From JADCRZ01 sp037718865 (lineage in GTDB: Bacteria > Bacteroidota > Bacteroidia > Chitinophagales > Chitinophagaceae): 64,000 nt of DNA. How positions within the stretch are numbered: the first letter of the stretch is position 1; every line of letters begins with the position of its first letter. The translations under genes were made by a program, and so were the position numbers. Location of the stretch: the NCBI GenBank assembly GCA_037718865.1, contig JBBJMP010000001.1, positions 496,001-560,000 of the forward strand, given 5' to 3'. Below, piece by piece: positions 1 through 8,006 of the stretch. The notes beneath the pieces are model-generated. The model did not search any database and had not been told where the DNA came from. It saw only the letters and a program-made list of their open reading frames with translations.

Positions 1-527
1 AGGTTATTCGCGATGACGCGGTTCGGTCTCTTTAATCCCAGAGTGCTAAACATCCGGTAAAAAAAATGTCTTAACTTAATGGCCAGTGTTATTTCTTTAC
101 GTTTAATGCTCCCCAGGTAAATGAGGTCCCAGTTTTCGGGTAATTCACCGAGTGTTTCGGGCAACTGCAACAGGTTTTCACGCAATGGAACCACATCGTC
201 TTCAAACACCAGTACGCGCTGAAAATGGTTGCTCAAAATATGCTGGTACAAGGCACGGTGAGACAAAGAACAGGCTATGTGCCCTAATATTATTCCTTTA
301 CTCTGCCGGCTAAGCTTAAGTGCGCGGCTATTGTGATAAAGACCCTGTTGTTCCAGTTTAGCCAAATTTAAATTCTCCTTATCCACACCCATAAAAAATT
401 CATAGGGTAACGGCTCTAAAATTATCCCGACTTTTTTCTGGCGATCCTTTGCCCGTTCTATTGACACAACAAATATTTTATCAAAATAATTACCAATAAA
501 ATCAGCAACTGTAATGTCTATTATCAA
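1..527 (-). CDS. Glycosyltransferase family 25, partial at window edge
   Basis: Probable LPS or surface-glycan glycosyltransferase of family GT25. The minus frame is open from about 527 to the window edge, so the C-terminal part lies outside. Visible family motifs are GHIACSLSHRALYQHI followed by VLVFEDDVVP and, further on, NWDLIYLGS, the usual GT25 order (conserved GHxxCxxSH block, then the acidic EDD metal/nucleotide-sugar site). No ATG lies in frame near the start; TTG at 525-527 is the best candidate, with a stop further upstream. It diverges from the GT2 pair at 781-2377, suggesting a small glycan-synthesis neighbourhood. Family is clear; acceptor sugar is unknown. Confidence 0.8.
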   Translation of the reverse strand, partial: MIIDITVADFIGNYFDKIFVVSIERAKDRQKKVGIILEPLPYEFFMGVDKENLNLAKLEQQGLYHNSRALKLSRQSKGIILGHIACSLSHRALYQHILSNHFQRVLVFEDDVVPLRENLLQLPETLGELPENWDLIYLGSIKRKEITLAIKLRHFFYRMFSTLGLKRPNRVIANN

Positions 528-661
528 TTTTTTTATTTTATGGCGTTCAGCGAAATTACAATTAGCTTGCAAATGGAAAAAGTTTAACCTGTAAGGAAGA
601 CAATAGTGTAATTACTAACAGCGTGCTGCGTGCTGATTGAACGGACAGGTGATCGCTTATC

Positions 662-704
662 ATCTGCGAATCTGCGGCAACCGATGCGCCGCAGATTCGC
701 AGAT
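662..704. repeat. Perfect 17-bp inverted repeat between divergent genes
   Basis: Arms ATCTGCGAATCTGCGGC (662-678) and its exact reverse complement (688-704) flank a 9-nt loop. There is no T-tract on either side and the flanking genes diverge, so this is not a terminator. Fragments resembling one arm occur at 9811-9828 and 43230-43239, which suggests a dispersed palindromic repeat family. Confidence 0.8.
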
Positions 705-780
705 TGTACGAATAAGATTGACATGATTGAAATAGGTCATCTTTTAATGCCAGAACCTATTAATGGTATAAATTTCCCAT

Positions 781-1554
781 ATGCATTCAATCAGCGCTGT
801 CATCATTACCAAAAATGAAGAACGAAATATACGGCGTTGCCTGGAGTCACTAATACATGTTGCAGATGAAATAATTGTGGTTGATGATTTTTCAGCAGAT
901 GGAACGATCTCTGTTTGCCTTGAATACGGTGTGAAGGTGATCAGCCAGAACTGGTTAGGATTTGGTGCTCAAAAAAATACAGGCAACAATGCTGCAAGTC
1001 ATGACTATATCTTATCACTGGATGCCGATGAAGCCCTGGATCAACATTTGAGAGAAGCCATAAGTAATGAAAAGGAGAGAGGCCTTCAGGGTGCTTATCG
1101 CCTATCACGCCTCAATTATTACTATGGAAAATTTATCAGGCACGGCTTAGAGTTTCCGGATGAAAAGATCCGCTTGTTTAACAGAACCCAGGCCTCCTGG
1201 CAAAGTCAATTGGTTCATGAAACACTTCAAATATCTTCTTCTGTGAACACAACCCATCTCAATGGATTTTTAAGGCATTACACCTATTACCGGTTTGAAG
1301 AGCACATTCTTAAAGCAAATAAATATACTACCCTTGCTGCGCTTCACTATTTTCGGCAAGGCAGAAAATACGCACTTTTCAAGCTTATTTTTTCTCCCGT
1401 TTTTACCTTTATCCAGGCTTACATAGTTAAGTTAGGTTTTCTGGAAGGTATTCACGGTTTCGTTCTGGCTGCAATGAATGCCAATGCGGCTTTTGTTAAA
1501 TATGTAAAATTATGGGAACTTCACCGCCACAAAGATCAGCAACATGAAGAATAG
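781..1554 (+). CDS. GT2 glycosyltransferase, LPS beta-1,4-glucosyltransferase type
   Basis: A 257-residue GT-A fold glycosyltransferase. The N-terminus SAVIITKNEERNIRRCLES and the following IIVVDDFSADGT match the nucleotide-binding start of family 2; LSLDADEAL is the DxD metal site at about residues 78-86; VHETL follows in the acceptor half. This arrangement is that of the WaaE/KdtX-like subgroup, which adds glucose to the inner LPS core, but the exact linkage is inferred only from the subgroup. No transmembrane segment is evident apart from a hydrophobic C-terminal patch, so it probably acts at the cytoplasmic membrane face. Its end overlaps the next gene by 11 bp, indicating translational coupling. 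Confidence 0.85.
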   Translation: MHSISAVIITKNEERNIRRCLESLIHVADEIIVVDDFSADGTISVCLEYGVKVISQNWLGFGAQKNTGNNAASHDYILSLDADEALDQHLREAISNEKERGLQGAYRLSRLNYYYGKFIRHGLEFPDEKIRLFNRTQASWQSQLVHETLQISSSVNTTHLNGFLRHYTYYRFEEHILKANKYTTLAALHYFRQGRKYALFKLIFSPVFTFIQAYIVKLGFLEGIHGFVLAAMNANAAFVKYVKLWELHRHKDQQHEE

Positions 1555-2377
1555 GCCGACCACTTCGTTGATCATTGCGGTTTATAACTGGCCGGAAGCA
1601 CTGGAATTATGTCTCAACAGTGTGCTCGCTCAATCTGAATTCCCAACCGAACTAATTATTGCTGACGATGGGTCGAAACCCCTCATTGGCGAACTTATAG
1701 AAAAGTATAAGGCCCGTTTATCAATACCCCTTAAACATATATGGCAGCCCGATGAAGGTTTTAAACTCGCGCAGATACGAAACAAGGCCGTGGCTGCAAG
1801 TGCGTGTGACTACATCATCCAGGTAGACGGTGACCTGATCCTGCATCCCTTCTTCATAAAAGATCATGTAGCTGTAGCCGAACAAGGACACTTTGTAGGC
1901 GGAAGCCGGGTGATCGTGAGTGAGTCTTTGTCCGCAAAGTTATTGTCTGAAAAAAAAATCAACGTGAGCCCGTTTCAGAAAGGTATCAGTAATAAATTTA
2001 ACGGATTGTACTTGCCCTCATTGAACCGGCAGTTAATTCCGGTTGTGCGTCTGAATGGAAAGGAGAACATAAGAGGTTGCAACATGGCCTACTGGCGTAA
2101 TGATTTTATCAGCGTGAACGGTTATAATGAAGACTTCCAGGGCTGGGGCCGTGAAGATACCGACCTGGTTTTGCGCTTTTATACATTTGGTTTGAACAGA
2201 ACGTTTTTTAAATTCAGGGGTATTGTTTACCATATTTACCACCAGGAAGCCGACCGCAGCCGGTTAACCCAAAATGATGCCTTGCTTGAGAAGACAAAGT
2301 CGGCGGGCTATTATTGTAAGAATGGCATCGATAAATACCTGCATTCCTTTGAAGAGATGCGCTTTAAAAAAATTTAG
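1544..2377 (+). CDS. GT2 glycosyltransferase with galactosyltransferase-like C-terminal domain
   Basis: A 277-residue glycosyltransferase. The N-terminal family 2 domain begins TSLIIAVYNWPEALELCLNSV, with IIADDGS near residue 40 and a DGD metal site in IIQVDGDLIL near residue 97. The C-terminal half carries GWGREDTDLVLRF (about residues 202-214), the motif of the galactosyltransferase C-terminal domain also seen in chondroitin-type polymerases. Probably transfers a hexose or N-acetylhexosamine to a surface glycan. It starts inside the end of the preceding glycosyltransferase and is followed 9 bp later by the MeaB-type GTPase gene, so the three are likely one transcript. Confidence 0.82.
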   Translation: MKNRPTTSLIIAVYNWPEALELCLNSVLAQSEFPTELIIADDGSKPLIGELIEKYKARLSIPLKHIWQPDEGFKLAQIRNKAVAASACDYIIQVDGDLILHPFFIKDHVAVAEQGHFVGGSRVIVSESLSAKLLSEKKINVSPFQKGISNKFNGLYLPSLNRQLIPVVRLNGKENIRGCNMAYWRNDFISVNGYNEDFQGWGREDTDLVLRFYTFGLNRTFFKFRGIVYHIYHQEADRSRLTQNDALLEKTKSAGYYCKNGIDKYLHSFEEMRFKKI

Positions 2378-2386
2378 ATTCAGAAC

Positions 2387-3295
2387 ATGTGGAAAGATTT
2401 GTTGTTCCAGGTTCAGCAAGGCAATATTAAATCGATAGCGAGGTGCATTTCATACATCGAAAATGATTATGCAGGATCTGAGCAATTGCTTCAAATGATA
2501 CCGCATGATGAACGTTCGAAGATCATCGGGATCACCGGGGCGCCTGGCTCCGGGAAGAGTACGCTCGTTAATGCATTAATAGGCCAGTTGTTGGGCCTTG
2601 ATAAAACGCTGGCCGTGCTCTGCATAGACCCATCTTCTCCGTTTAACCTGGGTGCATTACTGGGTGACCGGATCAGAATGAATGAATGGTATAATCATTC
2701 GAAGGTTTATATCCGATCTCTGGCAAGCCGTGGTTCCCTGGGCGGCTTACATCCCAGGATCATTGAGATCAGCGACCTGCTCAAGGCGGCTCCTTTTGAC
2801 TATATCATCATTGAAACCGTAGGAGTTGGACAAAGCGAAATAGAAATTGCAGGTCTTGCAGGCACAACGGTGGTGGTGGTCGTTCCCGAGGGAGGAGATG
2901 AGATACAAACCATGAAGTCTGGCATAATGGAAATTGCAGACATCTTTGTAGTGAATAAGGCCGACCGACCGGATGCCGATGTTTTCGTAAAAAACCTGGG
3001 ACTAATGCTGGCTCCTGCATTTAAGTCTCACACCCAACCGGTGCCTGTAATAAAGACTATCGCTTCTCAACATATCGGAGTGGAAGAATTACTGGACAAC
3101 ATTCTCATCCATCAGCAAACTTTTCAATCTTCCGACAAAAAATACTGGTTGCTGGCTGAAAGAGCTTATCATCTTATTCAAAACAGCCGCATGAAAAATG
3201 TCAACAAGGCCAGCCTGAAGGAGCACATCGAGTTATTGATCAAAAACAGATCCTTTAATTTATATACGTTTATTACACAGTTTGCCGGTGAATGA
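2387..3295 (+). CDS. meaB: MeaB/ArgK-type GTPase, methylmalonyl-CoA mutase chaperone
   Basis: A 302-residue G3E-family P-loop GTPase. Walker A GAPGSGKS is at residues 51-58, the ETVGVGQSE switch region near 144-152, and the base-specificity motif NKAD near 188. Family members load and protect adenosylcobalamin in methylmalonyl-CoA mutase (or a related acyl-CoA mutase) using GTP hydrolysis. The mutase genes are not in this window, so partner and pathway are inferred from the family. The gene follows the glycosyltransferase pair after 9 bp, a functionally unrelated but physically operonic position. Length is near the usual 300-330 residues, with a short C-terminal dimerisation arm. Confidence 0.9.
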   Translation: MWKDLLFQVQQGNIKSIARCISYIENDYAGSEQLLQMIPHDERSKIIGITGAPGSGKSTLVNALIGQLLGLDKTLAVLCIDPSSPFNLGALLGDRIRMNEWYNHSKVYIRSLASRGSLGGLHPRIIEISDLLKAAPFDYIIIETVGVGQSEIEIAGLAGTTVVVVVPEGGDEIQTMKSGIMEIADIFVVNKADRPDADVFVKNLGLMLAPAFKSHTQPVPVIKTIASQHIGVEELLDNILIHQQTFQSSDKKYWLLAERAYHLIQNSRMKNVNKASLKEHIELLIKNRSFNLYTFITQFAGE

Positions 3296-3342
3296 TGCGA
3301 ATATGCAGATGCTGCATTAGTGGGCCAAATATGTTGACGAAT

Positions 3343-3567
3343 CTATGCAGAACCGCCATTGCTTTTCCACCAGCGGTAACCGATGAATCCGGCTATCAAT
3401 ACAGGCGCCGCAGCAAGATATAATATTCCCGTATTCAGGGCCCGGGCAGGTTTTTCGCCAAGTTGTTGGGTGGTTCTTGCGCAAATGGAACATTGCGCAT
3501 TCAATGAATACAGGTTTCCAAAGAAAAACACGAAAATCAACAGGAGAAAAATCACCCTTCTCTGCAT
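3343..3567 (-). CDS. Small secreted or membrane protein with CSICAR motif
   Basis: A 74-residue protein with an N-terminal signal-like hydrophobic stretch (residues 4-22, ending LNAQ), then CSICARTTQQLG with two Cys two residues apart, then a single transmembrane segment (LYLAAAPVLIAGFIGYRWW) and a short polar tail. I do not recognise a named family, but the layout is like small conserved proteins of Bacteroidota. The Cys pair could be redox-active or bind metal; that is inference only. Next to it, in the same direction, is another unrecognised membrane protein ending after its stop. ATG at 3567. Confidence 0.6.
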   Translation of the reverse strand: MQRRVIFLLLIFVFFFGNLYSLNAQCSICARTTQQLGEKPARALNTGILYLAAAPVLIAGFIGYRWWKSNGGSA

Positions 3568-3603
3568 TGCTGTAAAATTTCTACGAAGTTATAACGAAAA
3601 TGG

Positions 3604-4356
3604 CTATAAATGTTGAAAGGAGTTTTCAATGATCACCGGCCCCAATCGCCTCTCATTCGGCTTGCCCCTTACGATACCCTTTATAACTTTAACCAGACCA
3701 AAAACAATGGCGAAAAGGCCCCCAAAGAAAAGAACGTAGGCCAATCCTTCCGCACCTCCGCACGCTATGCTGCAGGACAGCGCGGCGAGTAAATAAAACA
3801 GACCTAGAGCCACCAGAATGGATATTAGTATAAGTAATGCTTTTTCGGTGTCATTGGTGGATTTATAAAATTTACGAAATTCTTTTAAATAATGTTTCCA
3901 TTTCTTACGGACTTCTTTTTTGCCGGCCTTTACCGGTGGAGATCCGCCTTTTAGAACCGGTAAATTTGCGGTACTTATCAGATTTACCTTATGACTGGTA
4001 TAATTCGCCATTCCTGAAAGGCCTGACTGAAAAAGTATTTTATTATTCACCTGATTACCTGTGCAACAAATCATCAGGTAAGTGCATGCGATCAAAATCA
4101 AGTCAGCGGCCTTACGACGATGATAACCTGCGTTTTTTGGTTTATACTGCTGATTGTTTTTGAAAGGATAGTTGAATACAGTAATTAGAAAGACAAGGAG
4201 CACTGCCCACAAAAAGACTGTCGAAAAACGTAAGCCAAAATCGAATAACAGGTCACCTGTCATAATTCCTGATACATTTAACGGCAGATAGCAAAGAACA
4301 ATTATAACCCGGGCGAGCCATGGATGATGCTTTGCCCATAGTGATATTTTTCTCAT
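3604..4356 (-). CDS. Unrecognised multi-pass membrane protein
   Basis: A 250-residue protein that I cannot assign. Hydrophobic segments lie at about residues 16-35, 44-62 and 87-101, followed by a polar, Lys-rich middle (residues 130-170) and a C-terminal pair of helices at about 173-235 containing the Cys/Gly-rich stretch SCSIACGGAEGLAYVLFFGG. This C-terminal part resembles the two-helix domain of small DUF4190-like membrane proteins, but the similarity is weak. It lies upstream of the 74-residue CSICAR protein on the same strand (36 bp apart), so they may be cotranscribed. Confidence 0.55.
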   Translation of the reverse strand: MRKISLWAKHHPWLARVIIVLCYLPLNVSGIMTGDLLFDFGLRFSTVFLWAVLLVFLITVFNYPFKNNQQYKPKNAGYHRRKAADLILIACTYLMICCTGNQVNNKILFQSGLSGMANYTSHKVNLISTANLPVLKGGSPPVKAGKKEVRKKWKHYLKEFRKFYKSTNDTEKALLILISILVALGLFYLLAALSCSIACGGAEGLAYVLFFGGLFAIVFGLVKVIKGIVRGKPNERRLGPVIIENSFQHL

Positions 4357-4438
4357 GCATGTAAATTTAATATAAACAATCAGGGAATGAAAGATACAAA
4401 CCGGTTATTAACACAGCGGAAAGCTGCCTTACGCCTAT

Positions 4439-5215
4439 CTATATGCCTTTGAATACCGGCGTTCTCTTTTCAAGGAATGCCTGTATTCCTTCATTATAAT
4501 CGTAGGTGTGCGCCGATTCATACTGTAGCCTGTCTTCCGTTTGCAATTGTTGTTCAAACGTATTTGCAAATGACTCGTTCAAAGCCTTTTTTGTGTTTGC
4601 AAGTCCTACCGTTGGCATTCCGGCCAGGACAGCAGCCAGCTGTTTCGATTCTTCGGTAAAGCTTTCGTCCGGTATTACCTTATAGATCATCCCGATTCTT
4701 TCGGCTTCCAGTGCGCTGACCTTGTCGCCAAGCATCATTATAGCAGATGCCTTCTGCCAGCCGATCAGCCTGGGCAAGGTAAAGGTTCCTCCGCTATCCG
4801 GTATTAAACCGATCTTTGAAAATGCCTGTATAAAAAAAGCTGATTGTGCTGCCACCACGACATCACAACATAACGCAATGTTTGCGCCTGCACCCGCAGC
4901 CACACCGTTGACAGCACAAACTATCGGTTTGTTAATGCTCCTGATCCGTTTGACGATCGGGTTATAATGTTGGGAAAGGATCTGATCAAAACCTGGTGCG
5001 TCTTTACCGACGAGTTCTCCAAGATCCTGGCCGGCACAAAACGCTTTCCCGTGTCCGGTTAAATATATTGCCCTGACCTCTTTTTTCAGCGAACAGTCAT
5101 CCAGCACCTGCTGAAGCTGCAAGGCCATGGCCCGGTTAAAAGCATTGAATTTTTCGGGGCGGTTAAGGATAATCGTTGCAACACTATCCTTAATATCGCA
5201 AAGAACAAATGACAT
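4439..5215 (-). CDS. paaG: PaaG-type enoyl-CoA hydratase/isomerase
   Basis: A 258-residue crotonase-fold enzyme; in the phenylacetate pathway PaaG isomerises ring-1,2-epoxyphenylacetyl-CoA to the oxepin-CoA. Visible features are ILNRPEKFNAFN at the N-terminus, GKAFCAGQDLGEL (oxyanion-hole region), NGVAAGAGANIAL and the PDSGGTFTLPRLIG block typical of the PaaG group. The start is placed at ATG 5213-5215 (MSFVLCDIKDS); an upstream TTG in frame would overlap paaD and add a non-homologous tail. It follows paaD by 10 bp and closes the paaABCD operon. Other crotonase functions cannot be fully excluded but the context is strong. Confidence 0.85.
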   Translation of the reverse strand: MSFVLCDIKDSVATIILNRPEKFNAFNRAMALQLQQVLDDCSLKKEVRAIYLTGHGKAFCAGQDLGELVGKDAPGFDQILSQHYNPIVKRIRSINKPIVCAVNGVAAGAGANIALCCDVVVAAQSAFFIQAFSKIGLIPDSGGTFTLPRLIGWQKASAIMMLGDKVSALEAERIGMIYKVIPDESFTEESKQLAAVLAGMPTVGLANTKKALNESFANTFEQQLQTEDRLQYESAHTYDYNEGIQAFLEKRTPVFKGI

Positions 5216-5225
5216 AAAGAGAATA

Positions 5226-5714
5226 TTAGTGACACTTGAAATAATCAAAAGGCTCCCGGCAGTCATTGCATTGGTATAATGCTTTACACGCCGTGGACCC
5301 AAACTGGCTTACCAACCTGGTGCTGTACGAACCGCATTGCGGGCATTGAACGGCTTGTTCTTCCTGGAAGAGCCGGCTATCACAAACAGATAAAACCGGA
5401 TGCGGAGGTGCAATACCATAGGCCTTGAGTTTTTGTTTCCCTTCTTCGCTCATCCAGTCGGAGGTCCATGCCGGGCTGAGCACGGTTGTAACTTTAACGC
5501 CGGCAAATCCGTTTTCCAGCAGCATTGCTTTAATATCCCATTCAATCCGGTTCATTGCCGGACAACCGGAATATGTCGGCGTAATTACAACCTCCACATT
5601 TTTACCGTCCGATTTAACGTCACGTATTATTCCCAGGTCAACAACAGAAAGTACGGGGACTTCCGGATCATTCACGTCCTGTAACATATTCCATATTTCT
5701 GGTAAAGTCTGCAT
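5226..5714 (-). CDS. paaD: 1,2-phenylacetyl-CoA epoxidase subunit PaaD
   Basis: A 162-residue MIP18/PaaD family protein. The N-terminal domain shows DVNDPEVPVLSVVDLGI and TPTYSGCPAMN, the conserved DUF59 Cys site used in Fe-S or di-iron cofactor maturation. The C-terminal part carries two CxxC pairs (CPQCGS and CNDCREPFDYFKC), a zinc-ribbon that distinguishes PaaD from SufT-type proteins. PaaD is needed for assembly of an active PaaABCE epoxidase. It sits between paaC and paaG on the same strand; ATG at 5714 follows paaC by about 70 bp. Confidence 0.92.
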   Translation of the reverse strand: MQTLPEIWNMLQDVNDPEVPVLSVVDLGIIRDVKSDGKNVEVVITPTYSGCPAMNRIEWDIKAMLLENGFAGVKVTTVLSPAWTSDWMSEEGKQKLKAYGIAPPHPVLSVCDSRLFQEEQAVQCPQCGSYSTRLVSQFGSTACKALYQCNDCREPFDYFKCH

Positions 5715-5784
5715 ATTTTGTTACTGGGCGTTAGTGGAATATTCAACGAAATACCCTTGCGCCCTTTTCCGTAAAAAAGCAACA

Positions 5785-6552
5785 TTACCATTCACAACCT
5801 GGGTAAGCCCTTTGCAGGTATTGCATTTCCGCTAAAATATATCCCAGGTGCTCGGTATGTTGCCCTTGTTTTCCTCCTGACTGCATCCAGGAATCTACAG
5901 GGATCTCCAGGAATGCTTGTTCAAAGACCTCATCTATTCTTGCCATCCAGTTTTCCCGAATCAATGCCGGATTTACAGCGATTTTTTTGTCAGCTAATCT
6001 AAGCTCATATTCTGCCGGGCTGGTCAGTTCGCCGGTATACATCCAAAGATGCGAAAGGGCATTTCCTAACCTTGCATGACTTTCAGCGGTGCCATCCCCC
6101 AGCCGGATCACCCATTCACTGCTCCAGCGCAGGTGATACCGGGCTTCTTTCAGTGATTTCTCAGCTATGGCTGCTATAGTAGCGTCTGCACTACCCTGTA
6201 GCTGTCCGAATAAAAAATATTGATAGGCGCTGAAAAAAAACTGACGCAGAACCGATGCGGCCCAATCCCCGTTTTGCAGTTCTACCAGCAAGCAATTTTT
6301 AAATTCCCGTACATCCCGCAAATAGGCCAATGTATCTTCCGTTGAACCTGCTCTTAATGTTGCGGCATACTGATAAAAATATCTTGCCTGTCCTACAAGG
6401 TCCAACGCTATATTACTGATAGCTATATCCTGTTCCAATATAGGTCCATGGCCCGTCCACTCGCTATTCCGGTGACCGAGGATCAGGGCATTATCTGCCA
6501 GATGGAGCAGGTAATCCAGAAGGGTTGATGATGAAGGTTGAAAAATGGTCAC
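5785..6552 (-). CDS. paaC: 1,2-phenylacetyl-CoA epoxidase subunit PaaC
   Basis: A 255-residue ferritin-like structural subunit of the phenylacetyl-CoA epoxidase; it pairs with catalytic PaaA. The typical N-terminus LLHLADNALILGHRNSEWTGHGPILEQDIAISNIALD is visible in part, followed by ALDLVGQARYFYQYAA, and EARYHLRWSSEWVIRLGDGT in the middle. PaaC has lost the full di-iron ligand set of PaaA and serves as scaffold. Start is GTG at 6550-6552, with no in-frame ATG near; paaB ends 19 bp upstream. Confidence 0.93.
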   Translation of the reverse strand: MTIFQPSSSTLLDYLLHLADNALILGHRNSEWTGHGPILEQDIAISNIALDLVGQARYFYQYAATLRAGSTEDTLAYLRDVREFKNCLLVELQNGDWAASVLRQFFFSAYQYFLFGQLQGSADATIAAIAEKSLKEARYHLRWSSEWVIRLGDGTAESHARLGNALSHLWMYTGELTSPAEYELRLADKKIAVNPALIRENWMARIDEVFEQAFLEIPVDSWMQSGGKQGQHTEHLGYILAEMQYLQRAYPGCEW

Positions 6553-6571
6553 TATGATCTGATCTTAAAGT

Positions 6572-6865
6572 TTACATATGCGTTAACTCGTCTGGCAGAT
6601 CGTAAAAAGTGGGATAGCGGTAAACTTTGTCATTTGCCGGGTCGTAGAGAATCTCTGCCTCATCAGGATTGGAAGCGTGAACGTATTTTGATTCCACAAC
6701 CCATATACTTATGCCCTCCTGCCTTCTGGTGTACACATCCCTTGCATTTTCCATTGCCATGGCTGCATCAGCAGCATGAAGACTGCCGACATGTTTATGG
6801 TCCATGCCTTGTTTGCTCCTGATGAAAACTTCCCATAGCGGCCAGGACTGATGATTCACAGACAC
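6572..6865 (-). CDS. paaB: 1,2-phenylacetyl-CoA epoxidase subunit PaaB
   Basis: A 97-residue PaaB protein, the small bridging subunit of the phenylacetyl-CoA epoxidase. Family features are PLWEVFIRSKQGMDHKHVGSLHAADA and the following ALENARDVYTRR-like block (here AMENARDVYTRRQEGISIWVV). Start is GTG (6863-6865), with a second GTG two codons later that is equally plausible. It follows paaA by 43 bp and precedes paaC, the standard order. Confidence 0.92.
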   Translation of the reverse strand: MSVNHQSWPLWEVFIRSKQGMDHKHVGSLHAADAAMAMENARDVYTRRQEGISIWVVESKYVHASNPDEAEILYDPANDKVYRYPTFYDLPDELTHM

Positions 6866-6908
6866 TTACTTTATATAATTTATTGAATCCAAATACATAG
6901 CTATTTTT

Positions 6909-7868
6909 TTAAGCAACCGCTTGTTGGCTGGACTTCCTTTTTTGTGCATAAGCCATTGCAGCTTCCCTTACCCATGCACCTTCAGCATGGGCTTTTTTCT
7001 GTGCTTCCAGACGGTCTCTGTTACAAGGACCATTGCCCTTCACCACATTGCTGAATTCATTCCAATCAATAGCTCCGAAATCGTAATGTGCTTTTTCCTC
7101 ATTCCACTTAAGATCCGGATCCGGAAGGGTCAGGCCCAGAATTTTTACCTGCTCAGCACAGATATCCACAAAACGCTGACGGAGCTCATCATTGCTGAAG
7201 CGCTTGATCTTCCATTTCATACTTTGTCCGGTATGCGGCGAAGCTTCGTCATTAGGCCCAAACATCATAACGGCGGGCCACCACCAGCGATTAATTGAAT
7301 CCTGCGCCATAAGTTTTTGGGCCTCGTTTCCTCTGCTCAGGGTTAACAAAATTTCAAAACCCTGGCGTTGATGAAAACTTTCTTCCTTGCAAATTCGCAC
7401 CATTGCCCTGGCATAAGGGCCATAAGAAGCCCTGCACAAAGGGACCTGGTTCATAATAGCTGCTCCATCAACCAGCCAACCAATGGCGCCCATATCGGCC
7501 CAGGATAAGCTGGGATAATTAAAAATGGAAGAATACTTCGCCTTCCCTTCCAGGAGTTGTGCAATCATTTCATCACGGGTAATTCCCAACGTTTCCGCAG
7601 CAGCATATAAGTACAAACCGTGCCCTGCCTCATCCTGCACTTTAGCAATCAAAGTGGCCTTCCGACGCAGGGTAGGTGCCCTGGTGATCCAATTGCCTTC
7701 AGGTAACATACCTACAATTTCGCTATGTGCATGCTGACTGATCTGACGAATGAGTGTATTACGGTATTTGTCCGGCATCCAGTCTTTCGGTTCAATTTTT
7801 ATTTCCTGATCAATTTTTTCCTGGAACAGCTTTTCTGATTTTTCCTCGAACAGCTTTTCTGAATCCAT
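6909..7868 (-). CDS. paaA: 1,2-phenylacetyl-CoA epoxidase catalytic subunit PaaA
   Basis: A 319-residue di-iron monooxygenase subunit that binds phenylacetyl-CoA and inserts oxygen into its ring. Ligand motifs are visible: the E of SEIVGMLPEGNW region, DEAGHGLYLY (ExxH-type), and EESFHQRQG, followed by MFGPNDEASPHTGQSMKWKIKR-type sequence characteristic of PaaA. ATG 7866-7868 was chosen (MDSEKLFEEK); an upstream alternative would extend into the promoter region. A tandem near-repeat SEKLFEEK/SEKLFQEK opens the protein. It heads the paaABCDG transcript, with an operator-like palindrome overlapping its promoter. Confidence 0.94.
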   Translation of the reverse strand: MDSEKLFEEKSEKLFQEKIDQEIKIEPKDWMPDKYRNTLIRQISQHAHSEIVGMLPEGNWITRAPTLRRKATLIAKVQDEAGHGLYLYAAAETLGITRDEMIAQLLEGKAKYSSIFNYPSLSWADMGAIGWLVDGAAIMNQVPLCRASYGPYARAMVRICKEESFHQRQGFEILLTLSRGNEAQKLMAQDSINRWWWPAVMMFGPNDEASPHTGQSMKWKIKRFSNDELRQRFVDICAEQVKILGLTLPDPDLKWNEEKAHYDFGAIDWNEFSNVVKGNGPCNRDRLEAQKKAHAEGAWVREAAMAYAQKRKSSQQAVA

Positions 7869-7887
7869 AAATGACCTATTAAAAATA

Positions 7888-7919
7888 TAAAGATAAGAAT
7901 AATGCATTAAAGCTAACAA
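7888..7919 (-). promoter_or_regulatory. Bacteroidota-type promoter of paaA
   Basis: On the minus strand TTG (7919-7917) is followed after 21 nt by TATCTTTA (7895-7888), close to the phylum consensus of a -33 TTG and a -7 TAnnTTTG at 19-21 nt spacing. Transcription would start near 7880, a few nt before the paaA ATG at 7868. The -33 element lies inside the palindrome at 7913-7926. Confidence 0.65.
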
Positions 7920-7926
7920 TCGTTAG
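7913..7926. promoter_or_regulatory. Probable TetR/PaaR operator at paaA
   Basis: CTAACAATCGTTAG is a near-palindrome matching the better site in front of tetR (9740-9753) in 11 of 14 positions, including both outer CTAAC/GTTAG arms. It covers the -33 element of the paaA promoter, so bound repressor would block polymerase. As I recall, PaaR of Thermus recognises CNAACGNNCGTTNG; this site differs at one fixed base. Confidence 0.6.
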
Positions 7927-8006
7927 TTTGGCCCCAGTACAGATCTAACAGCTAAAACCCCTGACATCGCAAATCCCCGTTACGACTCAACTCTACCCTC
8001 GATTGG

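Noticed and set aside
630..818. Plus-strand ORF of 62 codons before the first GT2 gene
   Set aside because: It reads through the 17-bp hairpin and overlaps the GT2 start in another frame; composition does not look like protein.
2808..3020. Antisense ORF within the MeaB-type gene
   Set aside because: It is a frame shadow of a well-supported gene.
3303..3317. ATGCAG-ATG-CTGCAT hairpin after the MeaB gene
   Set aside because: A six-bp stem without a T-tract; too weak to call a terminator.
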